Part shown: positions 50,982 to 60,490 of the stretch, one piece after another
Layout: each line of letters starts with the position of its first letter
Numbering within the stretch: the first letter of the stretch is position 1
Virus record (IMG/VR): IMGVR_UViG_3300027733_000040
Coordinates: 32,989-96,988 of that record
DNA: 64,000 nt
Strand: one strand, 5' to 3'
Origin: a virus
Notes under the pieces: generated by a model
The model's database searches: none
Seen by the model: the letters and a program-made list of their open reading frames with translations, nothing else
Told to the model about the DNA's origin: nothing
Made by a program: the position numbers and the translations under genes

Positions 50982-53900
50982 CTAAATTGACAACCGGCTT
51001 TAGGACTTATCTTAACGATGGTACAGCGAATGATTCTGTAGGTCATTTTAAATTAAGTGCTGATTTTTTAAAAAGTTTTGCCGGCACTAAACCAAAATTC
51101 GGATTTAATGGCTTGGGAGAATTCGTTTTCTATAGGACTTATTCCAGAGTTAAGAAGGATGGGTCGAAAGAAACATTTCTAGATATGGCTATCAGAGTCA
51201 TAGAAGGCTGTTATGAAATTCAGAGGTTACATTGCAAGAAGTTTCACATTCCTTATGATTTAGGCAAAGCACAAAGATCAGCGCAAGAAATGTTCATAAG
51301 AATGTGGGAATTTAAATTTCTACCGCCGGGACGTGGTCTTTGGATGATGGGTACCGATTTCATGTGGGAAAAAGGCTCCGCTTCATTGAACAATTGTGCT
51401 TTCGTTTCGACGGACGACAAGATAGAAGCTGATCCAGCCGAGCCATTTTGCTTTTTGATGGATATGAGTCTGCTTGGCGTTGGCGTCGGTTTCGACACTA
51501 AGGGAGCCGGCAAGGTTAAGATTAATAGGCCAAGTGATATTATTAAGCCATACTTGATATCAGATTCGAGAGAGGGCTGGGTTGATAGTGTAAGGTCATT
51601 GATCCATAGTTATACTACGAACAGCAACGAAGGATCGCTAGAATTTGACTATTCAATAATCAGACCGGCCAACGCTCCGATAAAAGGCTTTGGCGGTAAG
51701 GCCGCAGGGCCTGGGATATTACAAGAACTGCATGAACTTATTAGAAATCACTTAACTAGGCGAATTGGCAGCACTTTGTCTAGCGTTGATATTACTGATA
51801 TCATGAATTATATCGGAAGATGCGTGGTGGCAGGCAATGTAAGACGATGTTTACCCAAGGGTACGTTGGTCCATCTTAAACGCGGTTTAGTGCCTATCGA
51901 ACAAGTGCAGGTCGGTGATCTTGTCCTTACCGCCGACGGTTATCATCCCGTGGCTGAGAATGTAGCCCAAGGGATTCAAAGGGTTATTACTATTAATAGC
52001 CAGACTGGGCCGTTCCGCTGCACCGATCGCCACAGGATAGCAGTGATGACAGGTGTTGGTGTTTATGAGTGGAAACGAGCACACCAGCTTAAAGCCGGCG
52101 ATCGGATGGTCTTTGTTGATGCTATTATACCCGGCACTCCAACCGTCATGCCTGGATACAGTGATTTGTCGACACGTGGTAATAATTTAGTAGTGCCTGG
52201 TCTTACCGCAGAAGTAGCTTGGTTTCTAGGAGCGATTCAGGGTGATGGTTACGTTTATCTTGGTAGACAATATAAAGCCCGCCAGAATCATGGTGCATCG
52301 GTCTCCATTCCGATCAACCGTGACGAATACCACGATCTGATTACCGAAAAAGCAATTGCTGGTTTCGCCGTCTTTGGGTTTACACCTAGGGAGCAACCTA
52401 CTCAGGACAATAGTCGTAAAATTAGAGTAACATCTAGAAGGTTCGCTCAATATCTTCATTCTAATCTCAAACAAGCAAAGACACCTTTAAATGTTCCAGA
52501 ATATATCAGACTTGGCTTGCCAGAGATTAGGGCGGCATATTTGGCTGGTTTATTAGATTCCGATGGTTCTACTAAGAATCGTCCAGCCACCATGATTTCG
52601 AGCATTTACAGAGATTTCTTAAGACAGGTTCAAGCAGTTTATTCTAGCCTAGGAATTCCGACCAAGCTAAGACTTCGCAAAGAAGCTGATGATAAAGGTC
52701 AAGCTAAGTGGGATATTTCTCTAGTAGGTGATTTTGCCATTGCACGGTTTAGGGATTTAATACAACCGCATGCCGTCAAGACGCTACGCGAAACCACTCA
52801 TTCTAGTGGCCATGACTATGGATATCCAGCAGAATGGATAAATCGTGACAATGTCAATTATGGTAGATCTTGGTCCCCTCAACAAAATCAGATGACCTAT
52901 AGCCGCGCTTTACTATGCGACGCAAAGACTGCTTACTTGGTGCCTATCGAAGTAGAGTCAGTCGTTGACGAAGGCATTATGGTAGAGACTTTTGATCTTT
53001 CGGTTCCTGATCGTAGCGAATTCGTGGCAGAGGGTAGACTGGTCCACAACACTGCCGAAATTGCCTTTGGTAATGCTGATGATTTTGCTTACAGTAGCAT
53101 GAAAAATCCGATTGCTACGTTGAATATAGAGGAAGTGGCTAAGTTTTATGAGTGTACACAGAAGATATATTCTTCGATGCGCAGTGAAGCTACTCTTGAG
53201 GATTTTAATGGGTCAGGAATCCCAGAAGAAAGACTTATCCCTGCGATAGAGACTTGGAATGCTCTTAACCATCACAGATGGGCATCAAACAATTCTGTCT
53301 TCGCAAATGTTGGTATGAATTATGACAAGATAGGCGAACAAATAGCTGCCAATGGTGAGCCAGGACTAATCTGGCTCGACAACATTCGGGACTATGGAAG
53401 AATGATTGACGGCAGGCAGCCGGGTATTGATGGCAGGGTGATGGGTACTAACCCTTGCTGTGAACAGTCGTTAGAATCGTACGAATTATGTTGCCTCTGC
53501 GAGACATTTCCAGCTAATCATGATAATGTCGATGATTACATGAGGACTTTAAAATTCGCTTATCTTTATGCCAAGACTGTCACTTTGCTACCTACCCACA
53601 ATGCCCGCACTAATCATGTAATGCTTAGAAATAGGCGTATTGGTTTATCACAGTCAGGCATAGTTCAAGCGTTCGCTAAATTCGGCAGGCGCAAGATGCT
53701 TACTGAATTCTGCGATGCAGGGTTCCAAGAGATTAAGCGATGGGATTCGATTTATGCTGATTGGCTATGTATTCAGAAGTCTATCAAAGTGACAAGTGTT
53801 AAGCCATCTGGATCGGTTTCCTTGCTGGCTGGCGCTACTCCAGGTATTCATTATCCAGAAGCTGGTACCTATTGGCGTACCGTTAGGGTGGCTAAAGAAA

Positions 53901-54343
53901 GTATTCTAGTTAAGATCTTGTCTGATGCCGGTTATCGAATCGAGCCGTCTATTACTGATAAAGACAGGACTGTCGTGGTGTACTTCGGTGTCACAGACGA
54001 GAGGGTGCAAGCCGTTGACGAGGCCGGTATCTGGCAACAGATGGCTAATGCTACAGACTATCAGCGTTATTGGGCTGATAATCAGGTTAGCTGCACCATT
54101 AAGTTTAAGCAGAATGAGGCGAAAGAGATTAGTAAGGTACTTGAGGTTTACGAAGACCAGACTAAGGGCATTAGCTTCCTTCCACATACTGGGCATAATT
54201 ATCCCCAGGCCCCTTATATCCCATGTACCAAAGAAGAAGTCGACGAATATAATAAGGGTATTAGAGATGCCGACTATTCTGAATTTATCAATGAAGCTCT
54301 AGGCAGCAAGTTCTGCGACGGTGACAATTGCGAGTTAAGCTAG
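50978..54343 (+). CDS. nrdJ: Ribonucleotide reductase, class II (B12-dependent), with intein
   Basis: The 1121-residue precursor reduces ribonucleotides to deoxyribonucleotides with adenosylcobalamin. The N-terminus has FKFLPPGRGLWMMG and SLLGVGVGFD; the catalytic loop has NPCCEQ and LCCLCE (Asn, Cys, Glu radical set), then KPSGSVSLLAG and a C-terminal redox pair CDGDNC. This arrangement is like monomeric RTPR of Lactobacillus. Residues 291-691 are an intein inserted after GNVRR; the flanking residues join to NVRR-TAEIAFG. No separate small subunit (NrdB) is seen, consistent with class II. Overlaps the previous gene. Confidence 0.88.
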   Translation: MTKLTTGFRTYLNDGTANDSVGHFKLSADFLKSFAGTKPKFGFNGLGEFVFYRTYSRVKKDGSKETFLDMAIRVIEGCYEIQRLHCKKFHIPYDLGKAQRSAQEMFIRMWEFKFLPPGRGLWMMGTDFMWEKGSASLNNCAFVSTDDKIEADPAEPFCFLMDMSLLGVGVGFDTKGAGKVKINRPSDIIKPYLISDSREGWVDSVRSLIHSYTTNSNEGSLEFDYSIIRPANAPIKGFGGKAAGPGILQELHELIRNHLTRRIGSTLSSVDITDIMNYIGRCVVAGNVRRCLPKGTLVHLKRGLVPIEQVQVGDLVLTADGYHPVAENVAQGIQRVITINSQTGPFRCTDRHRIAVMTGVGVYEWKRAHQLKAGDRMVFVDAIIPGTPTVMPGYSDLSTRGNNLVVPGLTAEVAWFLGAIQGDGYVYLGRQYKARQNHGASVSIPINRDEYHDLITEKAIAGFAVFGFTPREQPTQDNSRKIRVTSRRFAQYLHSNLKQAKTPLNVPEYIRLGLPEIRAAYLAGLLDSDGSTKNRPATMISSIYRDFLRQVQAVYSSLGIPTKLRLRKEADDKGQAKWDISLVGDFAIARFRDLIQPHAVKTLRETTHSSGHDYGYPAEWINRDNVNYGRSWSPQQNQMTYSRALLCDAKTAYLVPIEVESVVDEGIMVETFDLSVPDRSEFVAEGRLVHNTAEIAFGNADDFAYSSMKNPIATLNIEEVAKFYECTQKIYSSMRSEATLEDFNGSGIPEERLIPAIETWNALNHHRWASNNSVFANVGMNYDKIGEQIAANGEPGLIWLDNIRDYGRMIDGRQPGIDGRVMGTNPCCEQSLESYELCCLCETFPANHDNVDDYMRTLKFAYLYAKTVTLLPTHNARTNHVMLRNRRIGLSQSGIVQAFAKFGRRKMLTEFCDAGFQEIKRWDSIYADWLCIQKSIKVTSVKPSGSVSLLAGATPGIHYPEAGTYWRTVRVAKESILVKILSDAGYRIEPSITDKDRTVVVYFGVTDERVQAVDEAGIWQQMANATDYQRYWADNQVSCTIKFKQNEAKEISKVLEVYEDQTKGISFLPHTGHNYPQAPYIPCTKEEVDEYNKGIRDADYSEFINEALGSKFCDGDNCELS
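51848..53050 (+). other. LAGLIDADG intein in the ribonucleotide reductase
   Basis: The 401-residue intein begins with Cys in CLPKGTLVHL, has block B CTDRHRIAV, two LAGLIDADG helices (FLGAIQGDGY and YLAGLLDSDGS), and ends VHN before Thr. This is a full-size bifunctional intein; the DNA-cutting activity would let it home to the same site in related phages. The junction lies in the conserved VRR-x-AE region near the substrate loop. Confidence 0.88.
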
Positions 54344-54360
54344 ATCAAATATAGCCTATT

Positions 54361-54690
54361 ATGTTACAAGGGTACACTGATATGGCTAGGATAGATATAA
54401 ATAAGCTTGCAAGGATGATCACAGAAGATCCGAATGTGTTTCTAGAATACGATACTTTATCTGAAAGTTATCCGATGTCTAGAGATGAGCCTGGAAAAGT
54501 AGCAGGTGACCCTAATAGGCCTTTAGTTAAGGCTCGCCAAGCAATCACCGATTACGGCATGAAAATAAGGCATGCGAATAGACGGGGTGAAAAAGAAGCA
54601 GCAGATAATTTTAGAAATGAATTACGAAAAATATTAGACGACCTTAAATATGATTGGCAAGGTGATCCCTATGCTTTAGAACTATTCTAA
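54361..54690 (+). CDS. Small unknown protein
   Basis: The 109-residue helical, charged protein (ARQAITDYGMKIRHANRRGEKEA and RNELRKILDDLKYDW) follows the reductase. An AAATATA box (54347-54353) lies seven bases before the ATG and no ribosome site is seen for that ATG; a second ATG at 54382 has no good site either. The function is unknown. Confidence 0.5.
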   Translation: MLQGYTDMARIDINKLARMITEDPNVFLEYDTLSESYPMSRDEPGKVAGDPNRPLVKARQAITDYGMKIRHANRRGEKEAADNFRNELRKILDDLKYDWQGDPYALELF

Positions 54691-54729
54691 GAATAGGTCA
54701 AATAAAGCTTTGTACACCGAAAATAAACG

Positions 54730-54996
54730 ATGGTTGATATTATGCCGATAAACGATAAATGTTGCAGAATAGATAATAGTCACACCCATTGTGCGTGCTG
54801 CGATAGGATCATGTCTGAAAGCAGCCAAGAAATAAGCTTTTGTTCTATAGAATGTGCTTGCTATTCAGGCCGCTACTCTATAAGGGAAGGTTGGATTCAT
54901 AGCGACCAGCCCATTCAAAAGACGACACCTAAGATGCCATGGTACCTGCCAGAAGAAAAGCACCAAGAACACATTAAAACTATAACCGGAAAATAA
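54730..54996 (+). CDS. Small Cys/His-rich protein
   Basis: The 88-residue protein has CCRID, HCACCDR and FCSIECACY, six or more cysteines and two histidines that could bind one or two zinc ions. ATG 54730 or 54742 could be the start; neither has a good ribosome site. The C-terminus is Lys/Pro-rich. Similar tiny zinc proteins sit in many phages next to helicases; nothing more can be said. Confidence 0.5.
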   Translation: MVDIMPINDKCCRIDNSHTHCACCDRIMSESSQEISFCSIECACYSGRYSIREGWIHSDQPIQKTTPKMPWYLPEEKHQEHIKTITGK

Positions 54997-55017
54997 TTAT
55001 CGATGTATTAATAAGAT

Positions 55018-56610
55018 ATGAATGCAATCATACGCGACAATAATTTTGTATATTTCGAAAACATCACCCAGCATGAAGACAATGTGCTCTGGGAGGCTTT
55101 CAGCGTCTCAAGACCTGGGACTTACATAGATCCTAACCAGCGAGGGCAATGGGATGGTGTCTATAGAAAATATAATCGATCAAGAAAGAAGATCGCAAGG
55201 CCTTTGTTGGCTCTAGTGATCGAAGTGTGTAAGAAGCATAATTTACCGCTTTCTATAACCGATGCCAGAGATACTTGGGGATATCCAGTCCCGACTGTTG
55301 ACATCGTAACCGCTGATATGCTACCAGATATTACCCTTGAAGAATACCAGCTTACTTCGATAAGAGAAGCAATTACCAATGAATGTGGGATCATTGCTTT
55401 ACCAACTGGTGCCGGTAAGACAGAGGTGGCTTGTGCTATCTGTAAGATCTTCGACTGCCCTACGGTCATTCTGGCTGATCAGACAATTGTTGTAGAACAG
55501 GCGCGATCACGTTTATTGTTACGGGATATTAAGGATGAAGTAGGGATGTTTTATGCTGGGCATAAGCCCAATGGTCAGACTATTGTCGTAGGTTCGATAC
55601 AGTCTCTTTCACCACCTAAAGCGGCACCGGTACCGCCCAAGCATCTTAAAGGCGAGGATGAACACCAATATACCAAGCGTTATAATAAGTTCGAGAATCA
55701 GCTTAAAGCATTCGAGACCCGTAAGGCGAATGCTAATGAATTATTAGATTATATTCATAAAGCTGAAATGTTACTAGTCGATGAATGCGACAAGGCTTGC
55801 AGTGAATCATATAAAAATCTTTTTAGGAATCACTTTCATGGCCGTAGAAGATATGGTTTTAGTGGTACTCCTACTGATCCTTCTAAGCCGGTTGAAGCTT
55901 TGGTGGTGCAGGAGCATTTAGGGTCGATTATTCACAGAGTCGACAGGGCTTTATTAACCAGCCTTGGAAGGATTATCCCTTGTGAGTACAAGATGTTTTG
56001 TGTCGGCGGTCAGGGCGATATCAAGGAGTCGACGGCTTATGATATAGCTATAAATGATTTTATGGTAGAAAACGCCGATTTTCATTCCTTAATATATCGT
56101 ATAGCTACTAATAAATTACCAGAAGGTGATGGAGTACTAATTTTAGTAGATAGAGAGGCTCTTGGCCGTAGTTTGCTCGAATTGTTTAATAGTGCTGGTT
56201 ATCCAGCACATTTTATTTTCGGTAAGACTGATAAGAATACACGCAGGGAAGTAATTAGGGACTTTGAGGATAGGAAGTTCCAGATTCTTATCGGTGGAAA
56301 AATAATCAATCGGGGTTTAGATTTAAAAGGCGGATGCGAGAGGTTGATTTTGGCTACTGGTGGTAAATTGCAATCGGATTTCGAGCAGAAAATAGGTCGA
56401 GCCTTGCGGCTAAATAAACGCGGAAAGAGTGTTATATATGATTTTTATTTCCGAAATAACAAATACCTATATAACCACTCTAAAGCAAGGTTGAAGATAA
56501 TAGATCACATAGGCTATCCGTCTACCGTGATCTTTCCGAATGGTGTACTAGATGGAAGCGAACTCATCAGATCCAGATTTAAAGTGCCCAGCGCATTATT
56601 TGGTAAGTGA
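55018..56610 (+). CDS. UvsW-like SF2 helicase
   Basis: The 530-residue protein has SF2 motifs: Q-motif LEEYQLTSIREA, Walker A PTGAGKT (129-135), motif II DECD (255-258), motif III FSGTP, and motif VI QKIGRALR (from 457). T4 UvsW unwinds recombination intermediates and branched DNA and shuts off origins late in infection. The N-terminal domain of about 110 residues matches a UvsW-type front part. The ATG has only a weak TAAGA site and may be leaderless-like. Overlaps the sigma gene by 59 bases. Confidence 0.82.
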   Translation: MNAIIRDNNFVYFENITQHEDNVLWEAFSVSRPGTYIDPNQRGQWDGVYRKYNRSRKKIARPLLALVIEVCKKHNLPLSITDARDTWGYPVPTVDIVTADMLPDITLEEYQLTSIREAITNECGIIALPTGAGKTEVACAICKIFDCPTVILADQTIVVEQARSRLLLRDIKDEVGMFYAGHKPNGQTIVVGSIQSLSPPKAAPVPPKHLKGEDEHQYTKRYNKFENQLKAFETRKANANELLDYIHKAEMLLVDECDKACSESYKNLFRNHFHGRRRYGFSGTPTDPSKPVEALVVQEHLGSIIHRVDRALLTSLGRIIPCEYKMFCVGGQGDIKESTAYDIAINDFMVENADFHSLIYRIATNKLPEGDGVLILVDREALGRSLLELFNSAGYPAHFIFGKTDKNTRREVIRDFEDRKFQILIGGKIINRGLDLKGGCERLILATGGKLQSDFEQKIGRALRLNKRGKSVIYDFYFRNNKYLYNHSKARLKIIDHIGYPSTVIFPNGVLDGSELIRSRFKVPSALFGK

Positions 56611-57505
56611 TGCCTCTGAAGTACCTAAACGCTTATATTTTATAAATGAAATAGTAGAATGGAATTTAACCAAGTATATTTGGACAGGATGTACCGACGT
56701 AGGTCTACGTGACGCTATTATGTCCAATGCTTCTGAATTGATTAGGCAGATCATCAGGAAGCAAGGTCTTCATATGATCTACCCAGGCCAAGAAGACTCC
56801 TCCATGGGAGATCTAGTAAATACCGCTTGGTGCCAAGTCGAAAAAGTTCTATATAAATATAAAGCTAGACCACATTGTCGAAGATGTTATAATCCAGACA
56901 GACCAAGCGATTCAATTCTATATTCGCCAAGCCAATTAGAATATGGTATTCTAAAATTAGAAGACACGGTTAAGCTCATCAAAAAGTGTAAAGTGTGCAA
57001 TTTAACGTTTTCAGAAGCTCCGATCATAGAGCCGAAGCAGGGTTTATTCGGCGGTTCTACCACTATATTATATAAGGGCGCAAGTAAAGTATTCAATATG
57101 TGGTCGCAGGTTGCGAGAACCGTCATATTAGCATATATCAAGAAAGAAGGACGTGATAGAAAAAACAGTGACGCCTATCTTAACCACGTCGGTACAAAGA
57201 CTAAAACTCAGAATGACGTTATGGCTAGATTCCTCGGCGAAGCCAAGAACATATGCCAATATAATGAAGAACATATTATTATAATCGAGGCATTAGATCT
57301 ATTGATACGGACTGATGATAAACCCCATGATGGTTTAGTCGGAAAATTGATAGAAAAAACTAAATTATCGAGATTTATAATTACTGGATTTTTAAAATTA
57401 CTCAAATTAAGAAGCACAGAATTTACCGATTCGCCAATAAACCGAGGGTCCACCAATAACTCCCTTGAGCGCAAAAAAGTAATACTCGACGAAGAGGAAG
57501 AGTAA
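56552..57505 (+). CDS. gp55-like late sigma factor
   Basis: The 317-residue protein has an IIRKQGLHMIYPGQEDSS segment, the helix DLVNTAWCQVEKVLYKYKA (from 87), and VFNMWSQVARTVILAYIKKE (from 180) that fits sigma region 2 of T4 gp55. Between these helices lies a zinc ribbon (C109/C112, C146/C149) not present in T4. It should direct the host polymerase to late AT-rich promoters. The ATG lies inside the helicase gene in another frame. The C-terminal acidic tail (LDEEEE) recalls gp55's sliding-clamp-binding tail, though exact motif is lacking. Confidence 0.7.
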   Translation: MEANSSDPDLKCPAHYLVSDASEVPKRLYFINEIVEWNLTKYIWTGCTDVGLRDAIMSNASELIRQIIRKQGLHMIYPGQEDSSMGDLVNTAWCQVEKVLYKYKARPHCRRCYNPDRPSDSILYSPSQLEYGILKLEDTVKLIKKCKVCNLTFSEAPIIEPKQGLFGGSTTILYKGASKVFNMWSQVARTVILAYIKKEGRDRKNSDAYLNHVGTKTKTQNDVMARFLGEAKNICQYNEEHIIIIEALDLLIRTDDKPHDGLVGKLIEKTKLSRFIITGFLKLLKLRSTEFTDSPINRGSTNNSLERKKVILDEEEE

Positions 57506-57506
57506 A

Positions 57507-57956
57507 ATGAAATACGATCTAATAGTAGAAAAAATCGCTGATCAGTCATTAACCTTGGAAGAATTCAATAGTTTTATTGCCGAATCTATGGGCGGCTCAG
57601 TCGTAGAGAGAGTTCGCAGGCGGACCAGAGTCGGCAAAAAGAATAGGATTGATAATCCGACTGGGCATAGTAGGGTAAAGCCTTTTGATCTTGCTGGAAG
57701 AGTTCACCCCAAAAAAAGGCCCATCGACCAAATGAGTCATGGTGCTACTAAGCAAGCTCATGAAAAGAGTACAAGGACACAACGCAAAAAAGCCAAGGCT
57801 GTCCATACTGAAGGTAAACTAGATAAATTGTTAAAATTGATAGATGATCAAAAGATTACTGTAACAGAATTACATGATAAGTTGGCGGCTTCTAATCTAT
57901 CAGTGTCTTTGATGGAAAAAAACGTCGAGGAAAAATCGGATGACAGAACTAAATGA
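57507..57956 (+). CDS. Small basic protein near terminase
   Basis: The 149-residue protein begins with a helical N-terminus and then has a very basic middle (VRRRTRVGKKNR and RTQRKKAKAV) and a Leu-rich C-terminal coil. Such basic proteins bind nucleic acid; here it precedes the terminase genes and overlaps the small subunit. A role in late regulation or packaging is inference. GAGGAAGAG is upstream of the ATG. Confidence 0.5.
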   Translation: MKYDLIVEKIADQSLTLEEFNSFIAESMGGSVVERVRRRTRVGKKNRIDNPTGHSRVKPFDLAGRVHPKKRPIDQMSHGATKQAHEKSTRTQRKKAKAVHTEGKLDKLLKLIDDQKITVTELHDKLAASNLSVSLMEKNVEEKSDDRTK

Positions 57957-58437
57957 TTTATTTAGAGATTTAGACAAGGCCAGCGATCAAGTTCCTTCTA
58001 CACTAGACTTAGCCAATGTGGCACCACATGTTATTTCTACTGAAAATCCTAATAACGCAAGCGTTGAACCAGAAGCCGTCGATATAACCAAGTACTTGCG
58101 TAGACTCGATGATGTTACTGATGATGTTTTAAAGGCATGCAAGGCGGATAGAGCAGAGACCCAAGACCTTATAAATTTATTGCGCGATCAAGTAGAAAAT
58201 GCTATAGGAACTGGTTCTAAATTGTCTACTGGTATAATAGAATCGCTAGTAAAAGCAATCGAAGTTAAGTCTAATATTAACACCACAGCTGTTAAAATGA
58301 TCGAAGCCAATGCTAAAACTTTGGCTGCCACTAAGTCTAGCATAAATATCCAGCAAAATACTGTGAGCGCTGGGATCGATTCGAACATGCTAGAAAGAAT
58401 TTTAAGCCAACCACTAGGCGAAAATGATGACGTATGA
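57940..58437 (+). CDS. Small terminase subunit (gp16-like)
   Basis: The 165-residue protein has ESLVKAIEVKSNINTTAVKMIEANAKTLA with the helical oligomerisation style of T4 gp16, and lies directly before the large subunit. Small terminases form rings that bind packaging sites and regulate the motor. GAGGA precedes the ATG. The large-terminase ATG overlaps its TGA, so the two are coupled. Confidence 0.7.
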   Translation: MTELNDLFRDLDKASDQVPSTLDLANVAPHVISTENPNNASVEPEAVDITKYLRRLDDVTDDVLKACKADRAETQDLINLLRDQVENAIGTGSKLSTGIIESLVKAIEVKSNINTTAVKMIEANAKTLAATKSSINIQQNTVSAGIDSNMLERILSQPLGENDDV

Positions 58438-60404
58438 CGCCAGAACAAGCTAAATTAGAAGTTATAAAACGTTGCCAAAAATCAGTCGCTTGGTTTTTGC
58501 GTAATTTCGGAAAAATAAAACACCCTTCAGCTGGTGTTATACCTTTTGATCCGTTTAAATACCAGCTGCATGCTCTAACATGTTTTCGAAAAAACCGCTT
58601 AAACATATTTAGAAAATGCCGGCAGGCGGGTGTCTCGAAAATATCTGGAGCATTCGCTCTATGGTTTGCCATGTTTAACGCTCATAAGACCATCTTAATA
58701 GTCTCCAGACGCAATGAAGATGCGATGTCTTTCTTGCGTGAGCACATATATTTTCTATTCAATAACTTGCCGCCGTGGATGCGTGAGATTTGGGCTCCGA
58801 CAAAGCAAAATGAGCACGAAGTGTTTTTTCCGAACGGTTCTAAGATACAATCGCTTACATCGCACCCAGAAGTTCTAAGGTCTCATGCGGCATCTTTAAA
58901 TATTATCGATGAGGCCGCGTTTATTCCAAATATGGATGTGTTATGGGCAGCAGGTTGGCCGACCTTACAGCACGGGGGTTCGGTTATTTGTATCAGCACT
59001 AGCAATGGTGTTGGTAATTGGTATTGGAGCGCATGGACAGACGCAGAAGCTGGAGTTAGTCCATTTAACCCCATCATCATTAATTGGTGGGATATGGACT
59101 GGTCTATAGAATATACAGATCCATTATCATTAGATAAAAAACGCATAGCGCCGAGGGATAATCTTCGCCCATGCTCAGGAAAGGCCGAGATTTCAAAATA
59201 TGGCCCTTATTGGTCTCCTTGGTTAGAAGAACAGTGGCAGGCTTTACAAGAACAAGGAGAAGGCTGGAAATTCGAACAGGAAGTTTTAGCTGCTTTTATC
59301 GGATCTGGTAACACCGTGCTAGATAAAAACGCACTCGCAGCAGTCGCTTTAACCATAAAGCCGCCAGTAGAAAAGGTAACTGGACTACAGACGTTTACTC
59401 ACCCCACAAACAATGTCGTAAGTGAGCTAGATTTTTCATTTATCGACCCAGACCAAGGATTCTGGATTTGGAATAAACCGATCAACCGCTCTCCTGAGAG
59501 ACGAAGAGGTAAGATCATTCTAGAGGAAAGCCGACCTGCCCACCGCTATGTGATGGGGGTTGACATTGCCACTGGTAAAGGTAGAGATTATAGCACCATT
59601 GAAGTATTTGATCTTGACACTAGAGAGCAAGCTGCTGAATTTATGGCAAGAGTATTACCGAGGGAATTAGCGAAGTATATCGATAGAATCGGACGATATT
59701 ATAATAATGCCCTTGCAGTTGTAGAGCGCAATAATGGTGGCGATATAATTATCGATGCTTTGCGTCACGACTATATGTATCCCAGACTATGGCGACGCAA
59801 GGATATAAATGATAAGCCTCAAGCGGGTGGAAGGAAACGCCGGCCAAGGGCTTTAAAGGTAGCACCATATGGCTATGCGACCACAGCTTCCAGCAAGCCG
59901 ACGATGAATAAGTTTCTAATCGACTATATTAGAGAGGATGATTCAGGTTATAGAGTATATTCTCAAAGGCTTCTTAAACAATTTCAGACTTATGTTCGTA
60001 AAAGAGACAAATCTGGGCGGGATACTTCTAAAACTGAGGCAGAAGATGGTGCAGGTAACTTCGACGATCTAGTAATTGCAACAGCACTTGCTTTTATTGG
60101 TACAAGTGATGCATTTATCGATGATGGTGGCATCGTTTCGCCAGCTAACCATAATACAGATTTTAGGTCGATGGTAGGCCCTACAATATTGACGGACGAA
60201 CAACGCGTAGTAGACCAGCAATCGTTTATCGAAAAGGGCGGTTCTGGCCTACTAATACCAATGAGCATGGAGCCGATCGATTTGCCTGAGATAGCAGCCC
60301 AGCGGGTTCTAGACCAATTTACTTATCAACTCGGAGCTATACCTTCTGTTGGGGGTAGACCTTTGGTAACTCCTCCAAAATTCTATAGACAGAAGAGAAA
60401 ATAA
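58434..60404 (+). CDS. Terminase large subunit (gp17-like)
   Basis: The 656-residue protein has an ATPase with a Walker A-like RKCRQAGVSK (60-69), Walker B LNIIDE (155-160), and coupling ISTSNG. The nuclease domain has MGVDIATGKGRDYS (D377), VVERNNGG and a late FDDLVIATALA. It translocates and cuts concatemeric DNA at the portal. T4 gp17 has 610 residues, so the length fits. It overlaps the small subunit gene; a 118-base gap with a hairpin follows. Confidence 0.93.
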   Translation: MTPEQAKLEVIKRCQKSVAWFLRNFGKIKHPSAGVIPFDPFKYQLHALTCFRKNRLNIFRKCRQAGVSKISGAFALWFAMFNAHKTILIVSRRNEDAMSFLREHIYFLFNNLPPWMREIWAPTKQNEHEVFFPNGSKIQSLTSHPEVLRSHAASLNIIDEAAFIPNMDVLWAAGWPTLQHGGSVICISTSNGVGNWYWSAWTDAEAGVSPFNPIIINWWDMDWSIEYTDPLSLDKKRIAPRDNLRPCSGKAEISKYGPYWSPWLEEQWQALQEQGEGWKFEQEVLAAFIGSGNTVLDKNALAAVALTIKPPVEKVTGLQTFTHPTNNVVSELDFSFIDPDQGFWIWNKPINRSPERRRGKIILEESRPAHRYVMGVDIATGKGRDYSTIEVFDLDTREQAAEFMARVLPRELAKYIDRIGRYYNNALAVVERNNGGDIIIDALRHDYMYPRLWRRKDINDKPQAGGRKRRPRALKVAPYGYATTASSKPTMNKFLIDYIREDDSGYRVYSQRLLKQFQTYVRKRDKSGRDTSKTEAEDGAGNFDDLVIATALAFIGTSDAFIDDGGIVSPANHNTDFRSMVGPTILTDEQRVVDQQSFIEKGGSGLLIPMSMEPIDLPEIAAQRVLDQFTYQLGAIPSVGGRPLVTPPKFYRQKRK

Positions 60405-60431
60405 TATTATTTGCTAAATTGTATTATATGG

Positions 60432-60457
60432 AACGATTTAAAATTATTTAAGTCGTT
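60432..60457 (+). terminator. Stem-loop after the large terminase gene
   Basis: AACGATTTAAA and TTTAAGTCGTT can pair over 11 positions with one G-U, around an ATTA loop. It lies 27 bases after the terminase stop and before the portal promoter. It lacks a clear U tract, so it may be a weak terminator, an RNA stabiliser or a packaging-related element. Confidence 0.35.
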
Positions 60458-60490
60458 ATTAGTTCGGCTTTTAGGTCGTTTGGTAATTGT

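Noticed and set aside
60428-60452. Seven-codon frame after a TGTATTAT box (60428-60452)
   Set aside because: It resembles the leaderless pattern but is only MERFKII and ends within the hairpin, so I treat it as part of the non-coding region.
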